A stretch of 64,000 bases of DNA from Natrinema pellirubrum DSM 15624 (lineage in GTDB: Archaea; Halobacteriota; Halobacteria; Halobacteriales; Natrialbaceae): contig NC_019962.1 in NCBI RefSeq assembly GCF_000230735.2, forward strand, positions 3,534,001-3,598,000, read 5' to 3'. Both the position numbers and the translations under genes were made by a program. The first letter of the stretch is position 1, and each line of letters begins with the position of its first letter. Of the stretch, positions 1-8,946 are shown piece by piece. The notes under the pieces are model-generated. The model did not search any database. It was not told the origin of the DNA and saw only the letters and a program-made list of their open reading frames with translations.

Positions 1-16
1 TGGCCTACCCACCGAT

Positions 17-1222
17 ATGGCACAGCAGAGCGACTCCCTCGAGCCGTTCCGGGCGATCGAACTGCCCGACGGCAGCGATCCGATCTCGAAGGGGATCGTC
101 CGGCGGATCCGCTCGAACGAGGGCACGATGACGGTCGAAATCGCGATCGATGGGCTCGGCGAAGACCTCGCCGAGCGGATCGTCGAACAGGTCCGGGGGG
201 CGGCGCTTGCGCTGCCGGACGCGGACCACGTCCGCATCGAACCGGTCCGGGACGCGGACAAAGAGGTCGAACTGCCCACGGTCGATCACGTCCTGGCCGT
301 CGCGAGCGCGAAAGGCGGGGTCGGCAAGACGACGGTCGCGGTCGCACTGGCGCGGACCCTCGCCGCCCGCGGGGTCGACGTCGGGCTGTTCGACGCGGAC
401 ATCTACGGCCCGAACGTCCCCCACCTGCTCGAGGACGTCGACGGGCCGGTCCTGACGAACGAACACGGCCAGCCGGTGCCGCTGGAGGCCGAAAACGGAC
501 TCGAGATGCTCAGCCCCGGCGTGGCCGGCGGCGACGCGCCGACGGCGCGGCGGGGGGCGATCGCCTACGGTGCGGTCGAGAACCTGCTCGGACAGGGCGA
601 CTGGTCGGATCGCGACGTCATGATCATCGACATGCCCGCCGGCACGGACGACGTGGTCGGAGCGGCGCTGGAACACGTCCCCGTCGACGGGGCCGTCTTC
701 GTCACGACCCCCTTCGACGCGAGCGTCGACGACACGAAACGGACCGTCGACTTGTTCGCCGAGAACGGGGTCGCTCCGGTCGCCGGGGTCGTCAACATGA
801 ACAGCTTCGACTGCGAGTGCTGTGGGGAGCGCAACCGGCTGTTCGAGGACCCCGTCGACATCGACGTCCCCGTCGCCCACGACCTCCCGTTCGATCGCAC
901 CCTTCAGCGCGCTCCCGGCGGGACCGACTCGCACGAGACGATCGACGCGCTGGCCGAGACCGTCGAATCGTTCATCGACGAGGTCCTCGAGGACGTCCCC
1001 AAGGACGCGTTCGATCTGCGGGGGCTGCCGCGGGCCAGCCAGACGCGCCAGCTGTGTGATGAGCTGGCGGCCGCCGACGCCGGGGACACCGTCCGGGTCG
1101 TCGTCGAGGACCCCGAATGGGTCCGGGACGCCCTCCGGAGCGACGCCGGCGAACTACTCGCGGACGTCGACCGGGAGGGGATCGCCACCACCGGTGCGTT
1201 GCTGGCAGTGACGCGGCGCTGA
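17..1222 (+). CDS. Mrp/NBP35-family P-loop ATPase with C-terminal extension
   Basis: 401 aa. Likely an Fe-S cluster carrier or assembly ATPase of the Mrp/ApbC family in the cytoplasm. Residues about 15-78 resemble the DUF59/MIP18 domain. A deviant Walker A (KGGVGKTT, residues 99-106) and the DAD-IYGPN and IDMPAGTDD motifs follow. A C-E-C-C-G cluster lies where Mrp proteins carry CxxC. The last 70 or so residues (starting near FDLRGLPR) look like a TusA/DUF2249-type carrier fold, which is not standard for Mrp; that assignment is tentative. It sits about 420 bp upstream of a molybdenum/Fe-S oxidoreductase operon on the same strand, so a role in loading those clusters is inferred. Starts at the first ATG in the window; upstream context is not visible. 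Confidence 0.85.
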   Translation: MAQQSDSLEPFRAIELPDGSDPISKGIVRRIRSNEGTMTVEIAIDGLGEDLAERIVEQVRGAALALPDADHVRIEPVRDADKEVELPTVDHVLAVASAKGGVGKTTVAVALARTLAARGVDVGLFDADIYGPNVPHLLEDVDGPVLTNEHGQPVPLEAENGLEMLSPGVAGGDAPTARRGAIAYGAVENLLGQGDWSDRDVMIIDMPAGTDDVVGAALEHVPVDGAVFVTTPFDASVDDTKRTVDLFAENGVAPVAGVVNMNSFDCECCGERNRLFEDPVDIDVPVAHDLPFDRTLQRAPGGTDSHETIDALAETVESFIDEVLEDVPKDAFDLRGLPRASQTRQLCDELAAADAGDTVRVVVEDPEWVRDALRSDAGELLADVDREGIATTGALLAVTRR

Positions 1223-1641
1223 TCGGCGTATGACCCCGGGCCGGACGTAGCGGCACGGTGACGACGGTTTTCGCGACTGCTGGATCCGTTTTATATAGTA
1301 TGTTCCGCCTGCGCGTGCGAAACTGAAGACTCGGCACAACGACGAGGGACGCTACTTACCGACCCGACTTGAATACCGCAACAGTTGCAGGTAGCCGGAA
1401 TCGGCGATACCCGATAATTCCGGGACGTGATGCCGTTTGAACCGTGATTTATAAACCTGTACCAGTGAAGGAACAGGGCAAGTACATAAATGGTCGGGCG
1501 AACACCTCCAGACCGTTCCTGTCAGATAAGAACGGTGGTGAGCCACTTACAGTACCGATCACCATCCGTCACACATGGTGCTCGAACAGTCACCGCGGCA
1601 CCGGCTCTCGAGCGTGATCGACGCCGGGAGGTGGTGTCGCC
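1223..1641 (+). promoter_or_regulatory. Long upstream region of the molybdenum oxidoreductase operon
   Basis: 419 bp with no credible gene. TATA-like tracts are visible at about 1288-1298 (ttttatatag), 1444-1452 (atttataaa) and 1482-1489 (acataaat). The last two would give a leader of over 100 nt, consistent with the Shine-Dalgarno sequence seen before the oxidoreductase start. The length suggests regulated expression, but I see no clear operator palindrome. Confidence 0.4.
1627..1633 (+). promoter_or_regulatory. Strong Shine-Dalgarno of the oxidoreductase alpha subunit
   Basis: GGAGGTG lies 8 nt before ATG 1642. It fixes the start and shows the transcript is leadered, unlike many haloarchaeal genes. 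Confidence 0.7.
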
Positions 1642-4600
1642 ATGGCTAACCGCGATCGGAGCGTCGACTCGGCAAACGAGCGGTCGGCCGAAGGAACGTC
1701 GGTCTCCCGTCGGACGCTCCTCGGTGGCGCAGGGGCAGCCGGCGTCGCCGGGTTCGCGGGCTGTCTCCGACTGTTTACCGACGACGGGGAGGGGAACGGC
1801 AACGGGACGTCGACGGCGTCGAAGCTGAACCCGCTGACGGAGTACCCCAACCGGGAGTGGGAGAGCCACTACCGCGACGTCTGGGACGTCGACGACACCT
1901 ACTACCTGGCGTGTCGGCCGAACGATACGCACAACTGTTACCTCGAGGCGAACGTCAAGAACGGGGTCGTGACGCGTCTCGGCCCGTCGATGAACTACGG
2001 CGAGGCCGAGGACCTGTACGGGAATCAGGCCTCGGACCGCTGGGACCCGCGGGTCTGTCAGAAGGGCCTGTCGATGGTCGAGCGCTTCTACGGCGAACGC
2101 CGCGTCACCTCGCCGATGATCCGGCAGGGGTTCAAAGACTGGGTCGACGAGGGCTTCCCGCGCGAGGAGGACGGCTCGATGCCCGAGGAATACGCCAAGC
2201 GTGGGGAAGACAGCTGGTACGAGGCGAGCTGGGACGAGGCCTACGAGTACGCCGCCAAGACGTTCTTAGAACTCGCCGACCACTACTCCGGGGCGGACGC
2301 CCAGGAGCTGCTGCTCGAGCAGGGGTACGACGACCGCGTCGTCGAGGAGATGCAAGGCGTCGGGACCCGTACGATGAAGTTCCGGGGCGGGATGCCGATG
2401 CTCAGTACCATCGGGCTGTTCGGCGAGTACCGCTTTGCCAACTCGATGGCGCTCGTCGATCACCACGTCCGCGACGTGGGCGAGGACGAAGCGCTCGGCG
2501 GCGTCGGCGGGGACAACTACACGTTCCACACGGACCTCCCGCCGGGCCATCCGATGGTGACCGGCCAGCAGACGGTCGACTTCGACCTGGCGAACGTCGA
2601 GTACGCCGACAACATCGTCCTGGCCGGGATCAACTGGATGTGTACGAAGATGGCCGACTCCCACTGGCTCACCGAGGCCAGGATGAACGGCGCGAACGTG
2701 ACCGGCATCTTCACCGACTACAACGCCACGTCCTCGAAGTGTGACGAGCTGGTCATCATTCGCCCGGCGACCGACTCGGCGCTGTTCCTCGGCGTCGCCC
2801 AGCAGATCATCGCCACCGACGGCTACGACGCGGAGTTCGTCCGGTCGAACACGGACCTGCCCCTGTTGGTCCGCATGGATACGGGCGACCACCTCCGTGC
2901 GAGCGACGTCTTCGAGGACTACGACCCGGCGGACCTCGAGCGGACGCAGGTCGCGCCGGCCGACGAACACCCGGCCCCGACGACCGTCGACACCGCAGAC
3001 CAGTGGATCACCCCGGACCAGCGCGAGGACTGGGACGACTTCGTGGTCTACGACGACGCGGCCGGCGGCGTTCGGGCCGTCGACCGCGAGGCGGTCGGCG
3101 AGGAGTTCGACGTCGACGCGGCGCTGGAGGGCAGCTGGGAACTCGAACTCGCCGACGGCGACATCGTCGAGGTCCGCCCGGTGTTCGACCTCGTCAAGGA
3201 GTACCTCGACACGACGTGGGACCCCGAGTCCACCGCCGAGGTCACCGGGACCGAACCCGAGGCGGTCACGAACCTCGCCGAGCAGTTCGCCGACAACAAG
3301 GAGAGTACCCTGCTGCTCACCGGGATGGGGCCCAACCAGTACTTCAACGGCGACCTGAAAGACCGCGCGGCCTTCCTGGTGGCGTCGCTGACCAGCAACG
3401 TCGGCACCCACAGCGGCAACGTCGGCAGTTACGCGGGCAACTACCGCGCGGCGATGCTCAACGGGATCCCCCACTACCACCTCGAGGATCCCTTCGATCC
3501 CGAACTCGACCCCGACGCCGACTCGCGGGTCGATAGCCGGATCACGATGGAGTCGATGCACTTCTACTCCAACCTCGACAAGCCGCTGAAGATCGAGGGC
3601 GAGTACCACATGGGCGACAGCCACATGAACACGCCCACGAAGTCGCTGTGGGTCGCCGGCTCGAACTCGATCCTGGGCAACGCGAAGGGATCGTACAAGA
3701 TCATCGAGGGGCTGCTCCGGACCGGGAAACTCGAGGCGTTCTTCTGTAACGAGTGGTGGTGGACGATGACCTGCGAGTACTCCGATATCGTGTTCCCGGC
3801 GGACTCGTGGGCCGAACAGAACGTCCACGACCTCACCGCCTCCGTCACCAACCCCTTCCTGATGGTGTTCCCGGAGACGGGCATCGACCGCGTCTACGAC
3901 ACGCGCCACGACTGCCAGATCTATCAGGGCGTGGCGGAGAAACTGGCCGAGAAACTGGACGAACCCCGCCTCGAGCAGATGTGGGAGTTCATCGATGAGG
4001 ACGAGTACAGGGGCAAACCCTACGTCCAACGGATCCTCGACAACTCCAACATGACGAAGGGGTATGACGCCGAGACGCTCATCGAGAAGGCCGAACGCGG
4101 CGAACCGGCCCTGATGATGAGTACGACCTACCCCAAGAAGATCGGGACCAGACAGGCCAACGACGACGAACCCTGGTACACCAAGACCGGACGGCTCGAG
4201 TTCCTCCGCGAGGAGGAGACCTGGACCGAGGTGGGCGAGACCCTCCCGGTCCATCGGGAGGCGGTCGACGGCACCATCTACAAACCCAACGTCATCGTCG
4301 ACGACGGCGACCACCCGCTCATCGACCCGGAGACCCCCGACGATCTGGGCTGGGACGACGACAACATCGAGGACGCCTCCGCCCGCCAGGTCCGCAACGA
4401 GGTCGTGAGTACCGACGCCCTCGTGAACTCGAGTCACCCCCTGCAGGACGTCGATCCCGGGTTCAAGTACTCCTTTATGACCCCCAAGTACAGACACGGC
4501 GCACACACGTTCTGTAACGCCCTGCCGAACATCGCCGTCTGGTGGGGGCCGTTCGGCGACCGGGACCGCAAGGACGATCGCAAACCGTACTTCGGCGAGG

Positions 4601-5181
4601 GCTACGTCGAGATGAACCCCGAGGACGCCAAGGAAGAGGGATTCGAAGACGGTGACTACGTGTGGGTCGACGCCGACCCCAACGACCGGCCGTACCCCAG
4701 CGCCAACGGGGATCCCGACGAGTACTCGCGAGCGCTGATGCGGGTGCGATACCAGCCCGCCATGCCGCGGGGCGTGACCCGAAGTTGGCACAACCTCAAC
4801 CAGGCCAGCCACGGGACGACCGAGGCGACGCCCGACCGAACGGGCATGGCCAAAAACGAGGAGACCGACTACGTGTCGCTGTACCGGCGCGGGGGCCACC
4901 AGAGCATGACCCGCTCGTGGCTCCGGCCGACCATCTTGACCGACGAGATGAACCGCAAGGGACTGATGGGCCAGTCCATCGGCAAGGGCTTCGCCCCGGA
5001 CGTCCACTGTGCCAACGGCGCACCCAGAGAATCGTTCGTCAAGTTCGAGAAGGAAGGCGACGCCGGCGAGGACGGCGAAGGGCTGTGGCGACCCGCCGAG
5101 ATGGGGCTACGGCCCGGCTACGAAACCGAGACGATGCAGCGGTATCTCGACGGCGACTTCACGTCAACGGAGGGTGACTAA
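1642..5181 (+). CDS. Type II DMSO-reductase-family molybdopterin oxidoreductase, catalytic alpha subunit (Tat-exported)
   Basis: 1179 aa. Bis-MGD oxidoreductase of the NarG/Ddh/Ser/Ebd clade; substrate not predictable (nitrate, chlorate, selenate, DMS and others are all possible). The Tat motif SRRTLL (22-27) is followed by a lipobox ending AGFAGC (C41), so export as a membrane-anchored lipoprotein facing outside is expected. The type II signature Y-T-F-H-T-D-L-P-P (D298) matches the NarG Mo-ligand Asp segment. The FS0 site reads C91-x3-D95-x3-C99-x39-C139: the first position is Cys and the second is Asp instead of the usual His/Cys and Cys. A beta subunit and chaperone follow. No heme b gamma subunit or membrane anchor gene is present. 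Family call firm, substrate unknown. Confidence 0.9.
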   Translation: MANRDRSVDSANERSAEGTSVSRRTLLGGAGAAGVAGFAGCLRLFTDDGEGNGNGTSTASKLNPLTEYPNREWESHYRDVWDVDDTYYLACRPNDTHNCYLEANVKNGVVTRLGPSMNYGEAEDLYGNQASDRWDPRVCQKGLSMVERFYGERRVTSPMIRQGFKDWVDEGFPREEDGSMPEEYAKRGEDSWYEASWDEAYEYAAKTFLELADHYSGADAQELLLEQGYDDRVVEEMQGVGTRTMKFRGGMPMLSTIGLFGEYRFANSMALVDHHVRDVGEDEALGGVGGDNYTFHTDLPPGHPMVTGQQTVDFDLANVEYADNIVLAGINWMCTKMADSHWLTEARMNGANVTGIFTDYNATSSKCDELVIIRPATDSALFLGVAQQIIATDGYDAEFVRSNTDLPLLVRMDTGDHLRASDVFEDYDPADLERTQVAPADEHPAPTTVDTADQWITPDQREDWDDFVVYDDAAGGVRAVDREAVGEEFDVDAALEGSWELELADGDIVEVRPVFDLVKEYLDTTWDPESTAEVTGTEPEAVTNLAEQFADNKESTLLLTGMGPNQYFNGDLKDRAAFLVASLTSNVGTHSGNVGSYAGNYRAAMLNGIPHYHLEDPFDPELDPDADSRVDSRITMESMHFYSNLDKPLKIEGEYHMGDSHMNTPTKSLWVAGSNSILGNAKGSYKIIEGLLRTGKLEAFFCNEWWWTMTCEYSDIVFPADSWAEQNVHDLTASVTNPFLMVFPETGIDRVYDTRHDCQIYQGVAEKLAEKLDEPRLEQMWEFIDEDEYRGKPYVQRILDNSNMTKGYDAETLIEKAERGEPALMMSTTYPKKIGTRQANDDEPWYTKTGRLEFLREEETWTEVGETLPVHREAVDGTIYKPNVIVDDGDHPLIDPETPDDLGWDDDNIEDASARQVRNEVVSTDALVNSSHPLQDVDPGFKYSFMTPKYRHGAHTFCNALPNIAVWWGPFGDRDRKDDRKPYFGEGYVEMNPEDAKEEGFEDGDYVWVDADPNDRPYPSANGDPDEYSRALMRVRYQPAMPRGVTRSWHNLNQASHGTTEATPDRTGMAKNEETDYVSLYRRGGHQSMTRSWLRPTILTDEMNRKGLMGQSIGKGFAPDVHCANGAPRESFVKFEKEGDAGEDGEGLWRPAEMGLRPGYETETMQRYLDGDFTSTEGD

Positions 5182-5183
5182 CG

Positions 5184-6386
5184 ATGCCAACAGTCGACAA
5201 CTGGCAACTCGGCCGCGAGATGGAGTACCCCTACGAGGGCGCACGCCCCGACGACCAGTGGGCCGGCGTCTTCGACCTGAACAAGTGTATCGAGTGCCAG
5301 ACGTGTACCCTGGCCTGCAAGACCACGTGGACCCACGGCGAGGGCCAGGAACACATGTTCTGGAACAACGTCGAAACCAAACCCTACGGCTCCCACCCGG
5401 TTGGCTGGGACAAGCGCACCCTCGAGGATCTCGACCCCGGCGACTGGGAGGACGGTACCTACGAGGGCGACACGATCTTCGAGGCCAACGGGACCGACTG
5501 GGACGATCCGGAGAACAATCCCCAGGAATCCCAGCAGGCGGCCGGGGAGCTGGCCGGCTTCTTCCCGGGGACCGACGACTGGCGATATCCGAACCTCGGC
5601 GAGGACGAGATCGCCGGCGACTCGATGGAGTCGATCACCCACTTCGACGAGGAGACCCACCCCGTGTGGTTCTTCTACCTCCCGCGGATCTGCAACCACT
5701 GTACGTACGCCGCGTGTGCCGGCTCCTGTCCGGTCCCCGCCATCTACAAGCGCGAAGAGGACGGCGTCGTCCTCATCGACGAGGACTCCTGTCAGGCCTT
5801 CCAGCAGTGCAACGAGGCCTGCCCCTACAAGAAGGCGATCTTCAACCCCGCCGAGAGCAAGTCACAGAAGTGCATCGGCTGCTATACGAAGACCGAGCAG
5901 GGAAAGGCCCCGCAGTGTTTCGAGAACTGTCTGGGGAAGATCCGCCTCCACGGCTACATCAACCCGCCCGATGAGGCCGACGAGTCCGATCCGATGGCCG
6001 AGCCCACGAACCCGCTCGACTTCGTCGTCCACCAGAAGGAGCTGGCGAAGCCGCTGTACCCGCAGTTCGGCCTCGAGCCGAACGTCTACTACGTGCCGCC
6101 GATCACGGCACCGACCGACTACCTCTCCCAGATGTTCGGTCCGGGCGTCGAGGACGCCATCGCCACCTACCGCGCGATGCGTAACGGCGACGAGCCCGCG
6201 CTCAAGGGGCTGTTCAAACTGATGGGGTCGACCGAGTGGTCGATCACGGCCTTCGAGATCGACGGCGACGAAGCGGTCGGCTACTACGAGGGCGACGAGG
6301 TCGGTCGCGTGCCGATCACCGAACCCACCACCGAACGGGATCGCTACGACGAAGACGAGGACGTCTACCGGCTGGATATCACGTAA
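5184..6386 (+). CDS. Oxidoreductase beta subunit with four Fe-S clusters (NarH/DdhB-like)
   Basis: 400 aa, 2 bp after the alpha gene stop. Electron-transfer partner of the alpha subunit. Cys groups: C35/C38/C41/C45; C170/C173/C178/C182; C203/C209/C213; C230/C233/C245/C249. The third group is CQAFQQC, where NarH has Trp and Ddh-type proteins have Tyr at the middle position (here F206), the pattern of the [3Fe-4S] site. No Tat signal of its own, so it should be co-exported with the alpha subunit, as known for this family. The C-terminal 100 residues resemble NarH-type tails. Confidence 0.9.
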   Translation: MPTVDNWQLGREMEYPYEGARPDDQWAGVFDLNKCIECQTCTLACKTTWTHGEGQEHMFWNNVETKPYGSHPVGWDKRTLEDLDPGDWEDGTYEGDTIFEANGTDWDDPENNPQESQQAAGELAGFFPGTDDWRYPNLGEDEIAGDSMESITHFDEETHPVWFFYLPRICNHCTYAACAGSCPVPAIYKREEDGVVLIDEDSCQAFQQCNEACPYKKAIFNPAESKSQKCIGCYTKTEQGKAPQCFENCLGKIRLHGYINPPDEADESDPMAEPTNPLDFVVHQKELAKPLYPQFGLEPNVYYVPPITAPTDYLSQMFGPGVEDAIATYRAMRNGDEPALKGLFKLMGSTEWSITAFEIDGDEAVGYYEGDEVGRVPITEPTTERDRYDEDEDVYRLDIT

Positions 6387-6388
6387 CC

Positions 6389-7234
6389 ATGAGCGAGAAC
6401 ACCATCCTCGGCGGCCCGCCGAACCGGGCCACGGACGCGACCGACGAACCGGAAGCCGAGCCGACGCCGGACCCAGCCGACCTGCCGGGCGACGCCGAGA
6501 CGGCGATCCACCGGAGTCGGCTCTACTCGCTGCTCTCGCTCGGGTTCGACCGCCCGGGCGAGGACTTCGAGGCGGCCCGCGACGAGGACGCGTACGCCGC
6601 GGACCTCCACGCGTCCGCGGCGGCGATCGATCCCGAGATTGCCGCGGCGGCCGCGGCCGTCACCGACGCCCTCGAGGGTGTCGACGGTGACGAACTCCAC
6701 CACCAGTGGGCTGCCCTGTTCGGCGTCGAGGAGGGGGTGACCGTCTCCCCCTACGAGCTGACGTACCTCCCGGGACCGCTGATGACCAACGTCCGCCGGC
6801 TCGCCGACGTTAGGGGGTTCTACGAGGCGTTCGACCTCTCACTGGCCGACGAGGGGACCGACCGCGGGGATCACGTCTGCTACCTGACGGAGTTCCTGAG
6901 TGCGCTCTGTCTCCGGGAGGCCTCGCTCCGGGAGAGGGGCGACGACGAGGGCGTCGCGGTCGTCGTCGACGCGCGGCGGTCGTTCCTCGAGGACCACCTC
7001 GGCCGGTGGTACTGGCGGCTCGCCGACGAGGTCGGCAGCCACGACGACGGGGCGTTCTACGCCGCCCTCGCGGAGCTACTGGCCGCACTGGTCGAACACG
7101 AGATCGAGACCCTCGATCTCGACCCCGACTGGGTCCCGGACGATCCCGAGGTCACCGAGTGGAACGAGGACGTCTTCGGTGACGCCGGCCGCGGCTGTGG
7201 CGGGTGCGGCGCGAACGTTAGCGACTTGGGCTGA
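6389..7234 (+). CDS. TorD/DmsD/NarJ-family molybdoenzyme chaperone
   Basis: 281 aa from ATG 6389, 2 bp after the beta stop; an upstream in-frame start at 6236 lies inside the beta gene and is rejected. All-helical protein with the TorD-type segment HHQWAALFGV followed by SPYELTYLPG. It should bind the alpha-subunit Tat leader and hold it until the Mo cofactor is inserted. The N-terminal 40 residues are low-complexity and acidic. The C-terminus ends in a CGGCG motif, which is unusual and may bind metal. It is the last gene of the operon, convergent with nusA. Confidence 0.85.
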   Translation: MSENTILGGPPNRATDATDEPEAEPTPDPADLPGDAETAIHRSRLYSLLSLGFDRPGEDFEAARDEDAYAADLHASAAAIDPEIAAAAAAVTDALEGVDGDELHHQWAALFGVEEGVTVSPYELTYLPGPLMTNVRRLADVRGFYEAFDLSLADEGTDRGDHVCYLTEFLSALCLREASLRERGDDEGVAVVVDARRSFLEDHLGRWYWRLADEVGSHDDGAFYAALAELLAALVEHEIETLDLDPDWVPDDPEVTEWNEDVFGDAGRGCGGCGANVSDLG

Positions 7235-7264
7235 GAATCGCGGCGAGAACGGCACTGATCGGCC

Positions 7265-7283
7265 GGCCTCCGACGCGGAGGCC
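7265..7283. terminator. Hairpin between convergent operons
   Basis: GGCCTCCG-ACG-CGGAGGCC: perfect 8-bp stem with a 3-nt loop in the 86-bp gap between the TorD-like gene and nusA. Candidate bidirectional 3'-end structure; there is no strong T-tract. Confidence 0.4.
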
Positions 7284-7320
7284 GCGTCGCTCCGCCTCTC
7301 GAGAGAGAAACCAAAAACGG

Positions 7321-7746
7321 CTACAACAGCTGGATGTCGTCGATCGCGAAGTGGCGCTTCGCGAGGGTGCGGGCGGCGTCGATCGTGCGACCGTTCGTGC
7401 CGATCGCGACGCCGTGGTCGGCTTCCGCGACCTCGACGTACGCGACGGTATCGTCGTTTTCGCTGATCGTGACGTTGTAGACCGCCGCCGGTGCGAGCGC
7501 GTTCGCGACGAACTCCTCGGCGTTGTCGGCGTCTTCGACGAGACGGACCTGCGCGTCGACGCGGTCCTCGAACCGCTTGACAGTGCTGCCGTCGGGGCCG
7601 ATCGCCTCGCCCATGCCGCCGCGTTCGACGACGATCAGGAGGCTGTCACCGCCGTCGGTGACGAGACAGTCCCGTCCGTCGACGCCGGTCACGTCCTCGA
7701 AGGCCGCCAGATACTGCCGGGCGTCGTCGTCGAGGGTGACGCCCAT
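7321..7746 (-). CDS. nusA: NusA-like KH-domain transcription factor
   Basis: 141 aa, the size of archaeal NusA, which consists only of two KH domains. GxxG-type loops are seen at GMGEAIGPDG and VAIGTNGRTI. Binds RNA and probably modulates elongation or termination. Last gene of the RNA polymerase operon, 3 bp after rpoA''. In other haloarchaea rps12 and rps7 normally follow; here the gene is convergent with the TorD-like gene. Confidence 0.92.
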   Translation of the reverse strand: MGVTLDDDARQYLAAFEDVTGVDGRDCLVTDGGDSLLIVVERGGMGEAIGPDGSTVKRFEDRVDAQVRLVEDADNAEEFVANALAPAAVYNVTISENDDTVAYVEVAEADHGVAIGTNGRTIDAARTLAKRHFAIDDIQLL

Positions 7747-7749
7747 CGA

Positions 7750-8946
7750 TCAGTCGGCCTGACCGCTGCCGGAGGTGGTCGACCCCATCCGAAGATCGAC
7801 GTCGCCGGTGCCGAGCTTGATCGGCTTGCCGACGATGACGTTCTCCGTGACGCCGTCGAGATCGTCGACTTCGCCGTGGATCGCGGCGTTGAGCAGGTGG
7901 TTGACCGTCACCTCGAACGCCGCGCGGGCCAGCACGGACTCCTTCGAGCCCGAGATGCCGTGGCGACCGATCGACTCGATCTCGCCGCGGTTGGTCATCA
8001 TGTCCGCGACCAGCATCAGGTGACGGACGTTGACGTCGTCGAGGCCCTGTTCGGCCAGCGTGTTGTTCGTCTCCTCGATGATGGCCTCGCGGGCCGCCTC
8101 GATGCCGAGGTTCCGGTGGATCTCGTGGATGTTGTTACACGTCGTTCGCGAGGCGTCGACGCCCTCGATCTCCAGGACGTCGCCGAAGGCCGACCCCTCG
8201 GTGTAGAGGACGAACTCCTCGTTGCCGTTGTCCAGTTCCTCACGGCGGATGACGACGCGGGAGATGTCCTCGATTCCCTTGAACGTGATGTCGCGCAGTT
8301 CCTCGACGAGCTGGAGGAGGTCCCGGTAGGACGGCTCCTCGGGACCGAACTGGATCTCAGTGCCCTGCTGGACCGTCTTGACGCCAAGCGAGTCCTCGAT
8401 GATCCCCGCGACCTCGTCGGGTGTGATCATCCGCTCTTTGAGGGTGTCCTCGTTGAGCGAGATCTGGACGCGCATGTCCGCGACGTTCGTCGAGACGTCA
8501 CCCAGCGCGAGGATCTTCGTCGCCTCGATCTTCCAGACGACCTCGTGGGCCTTCTCACGTTCGGTGGCGTACTCGCCCTCGAGGTAGACGGTCATCATCG
8601 GCGTGTCCGGGGTCTTCCGGGCGTCGACTAGTTCGATCAGCCGGGGCAGCCCCTGGGTCACGTCGATCTCGGCGACGCCGGCGTAGTGGAACGTGTTCAT
8701 CGTCAGCTGAGTCCCGGGTTCGCCGATCGACTGGGCCGAGACGGTACCGACGGGATCGAGCGGATCGACGCGGGTGTCGAGATACCGGGCCTCGACGGCC
8801 TTCGCCAGTTCGTCGGCGTCCTCGACGGTCGCGTCGCCGCGATCCTCGAGGGTCTCGTAGACGTTGTCCTTGAGTCGCCGCGGGAGATCGGTGTCCTCGA
8901 CGACGGCGATGGTGTCGTCGTCGACGTCGTACTCGACGTTAGTCAT
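7750..8946 (-). CDS. rpoA2: DNA-directed RNA polymerase subunit A''
   Basis: 398 aa. C-terminal third of the largest RNA polymerase subunit, split from A' as usual in archaea. The trigger-loop region reads [20 protein letters not shown], the universal motif. The C-terminus contains the conserved [17 protein letters not shown] segment, which leads into the jaw and clamp-base region. Its ATG overlaps the end of A' by 8 bp, indicating translational coupling. No intein. Confidence 0.97.
   Translation of the reverse strand: MTNVEYDVDDDTIAVVEDTDLPRRLKDNVYETLEDRGDATVEDADELAKAVEARYLDTRVDPLDPVGTVSAQSIGEPGTQLTMNTFHYAGVAEIDVTQGLPRLIELVDARKTPDTPMMTVYLEGEYATEREKAHEVVWKIEATKILALGDVSTNVADMRVQISLNEDTLKERMITPDEVAGIIEDSLGVKTVQQGTEIQFGPEEPSYRDLLQLVEELRDITFKGIEDISRVVIRREELDNGNEEFVLYTEGSAFGDVLEIEGVDASRTTCNNIHEIHRNLGIEAAREAIIEETNNTLAEQGLDDVNVRHLMLVADMMTNRGEIESIGRHGISGSKESVLARAAFEVTVNHLLNAAIHGEVDDLDGVTENVIVGKPIKLGTGDVDLRMGSTTSGSGQAD

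Noticed and set aside
2266-5007. A 913-residue minus-strand frame
   Set aside because: Antisense of the molybdoenzyme alpha subunit; composition is Val/Asp/Arg-rich shadow sequence with no domain.
6236-6388. Longer N-terminus of the TorD-like protein
   Set aside because: It lies wholly inside the beta-subunit gene; ATG 6389 gives the family start.
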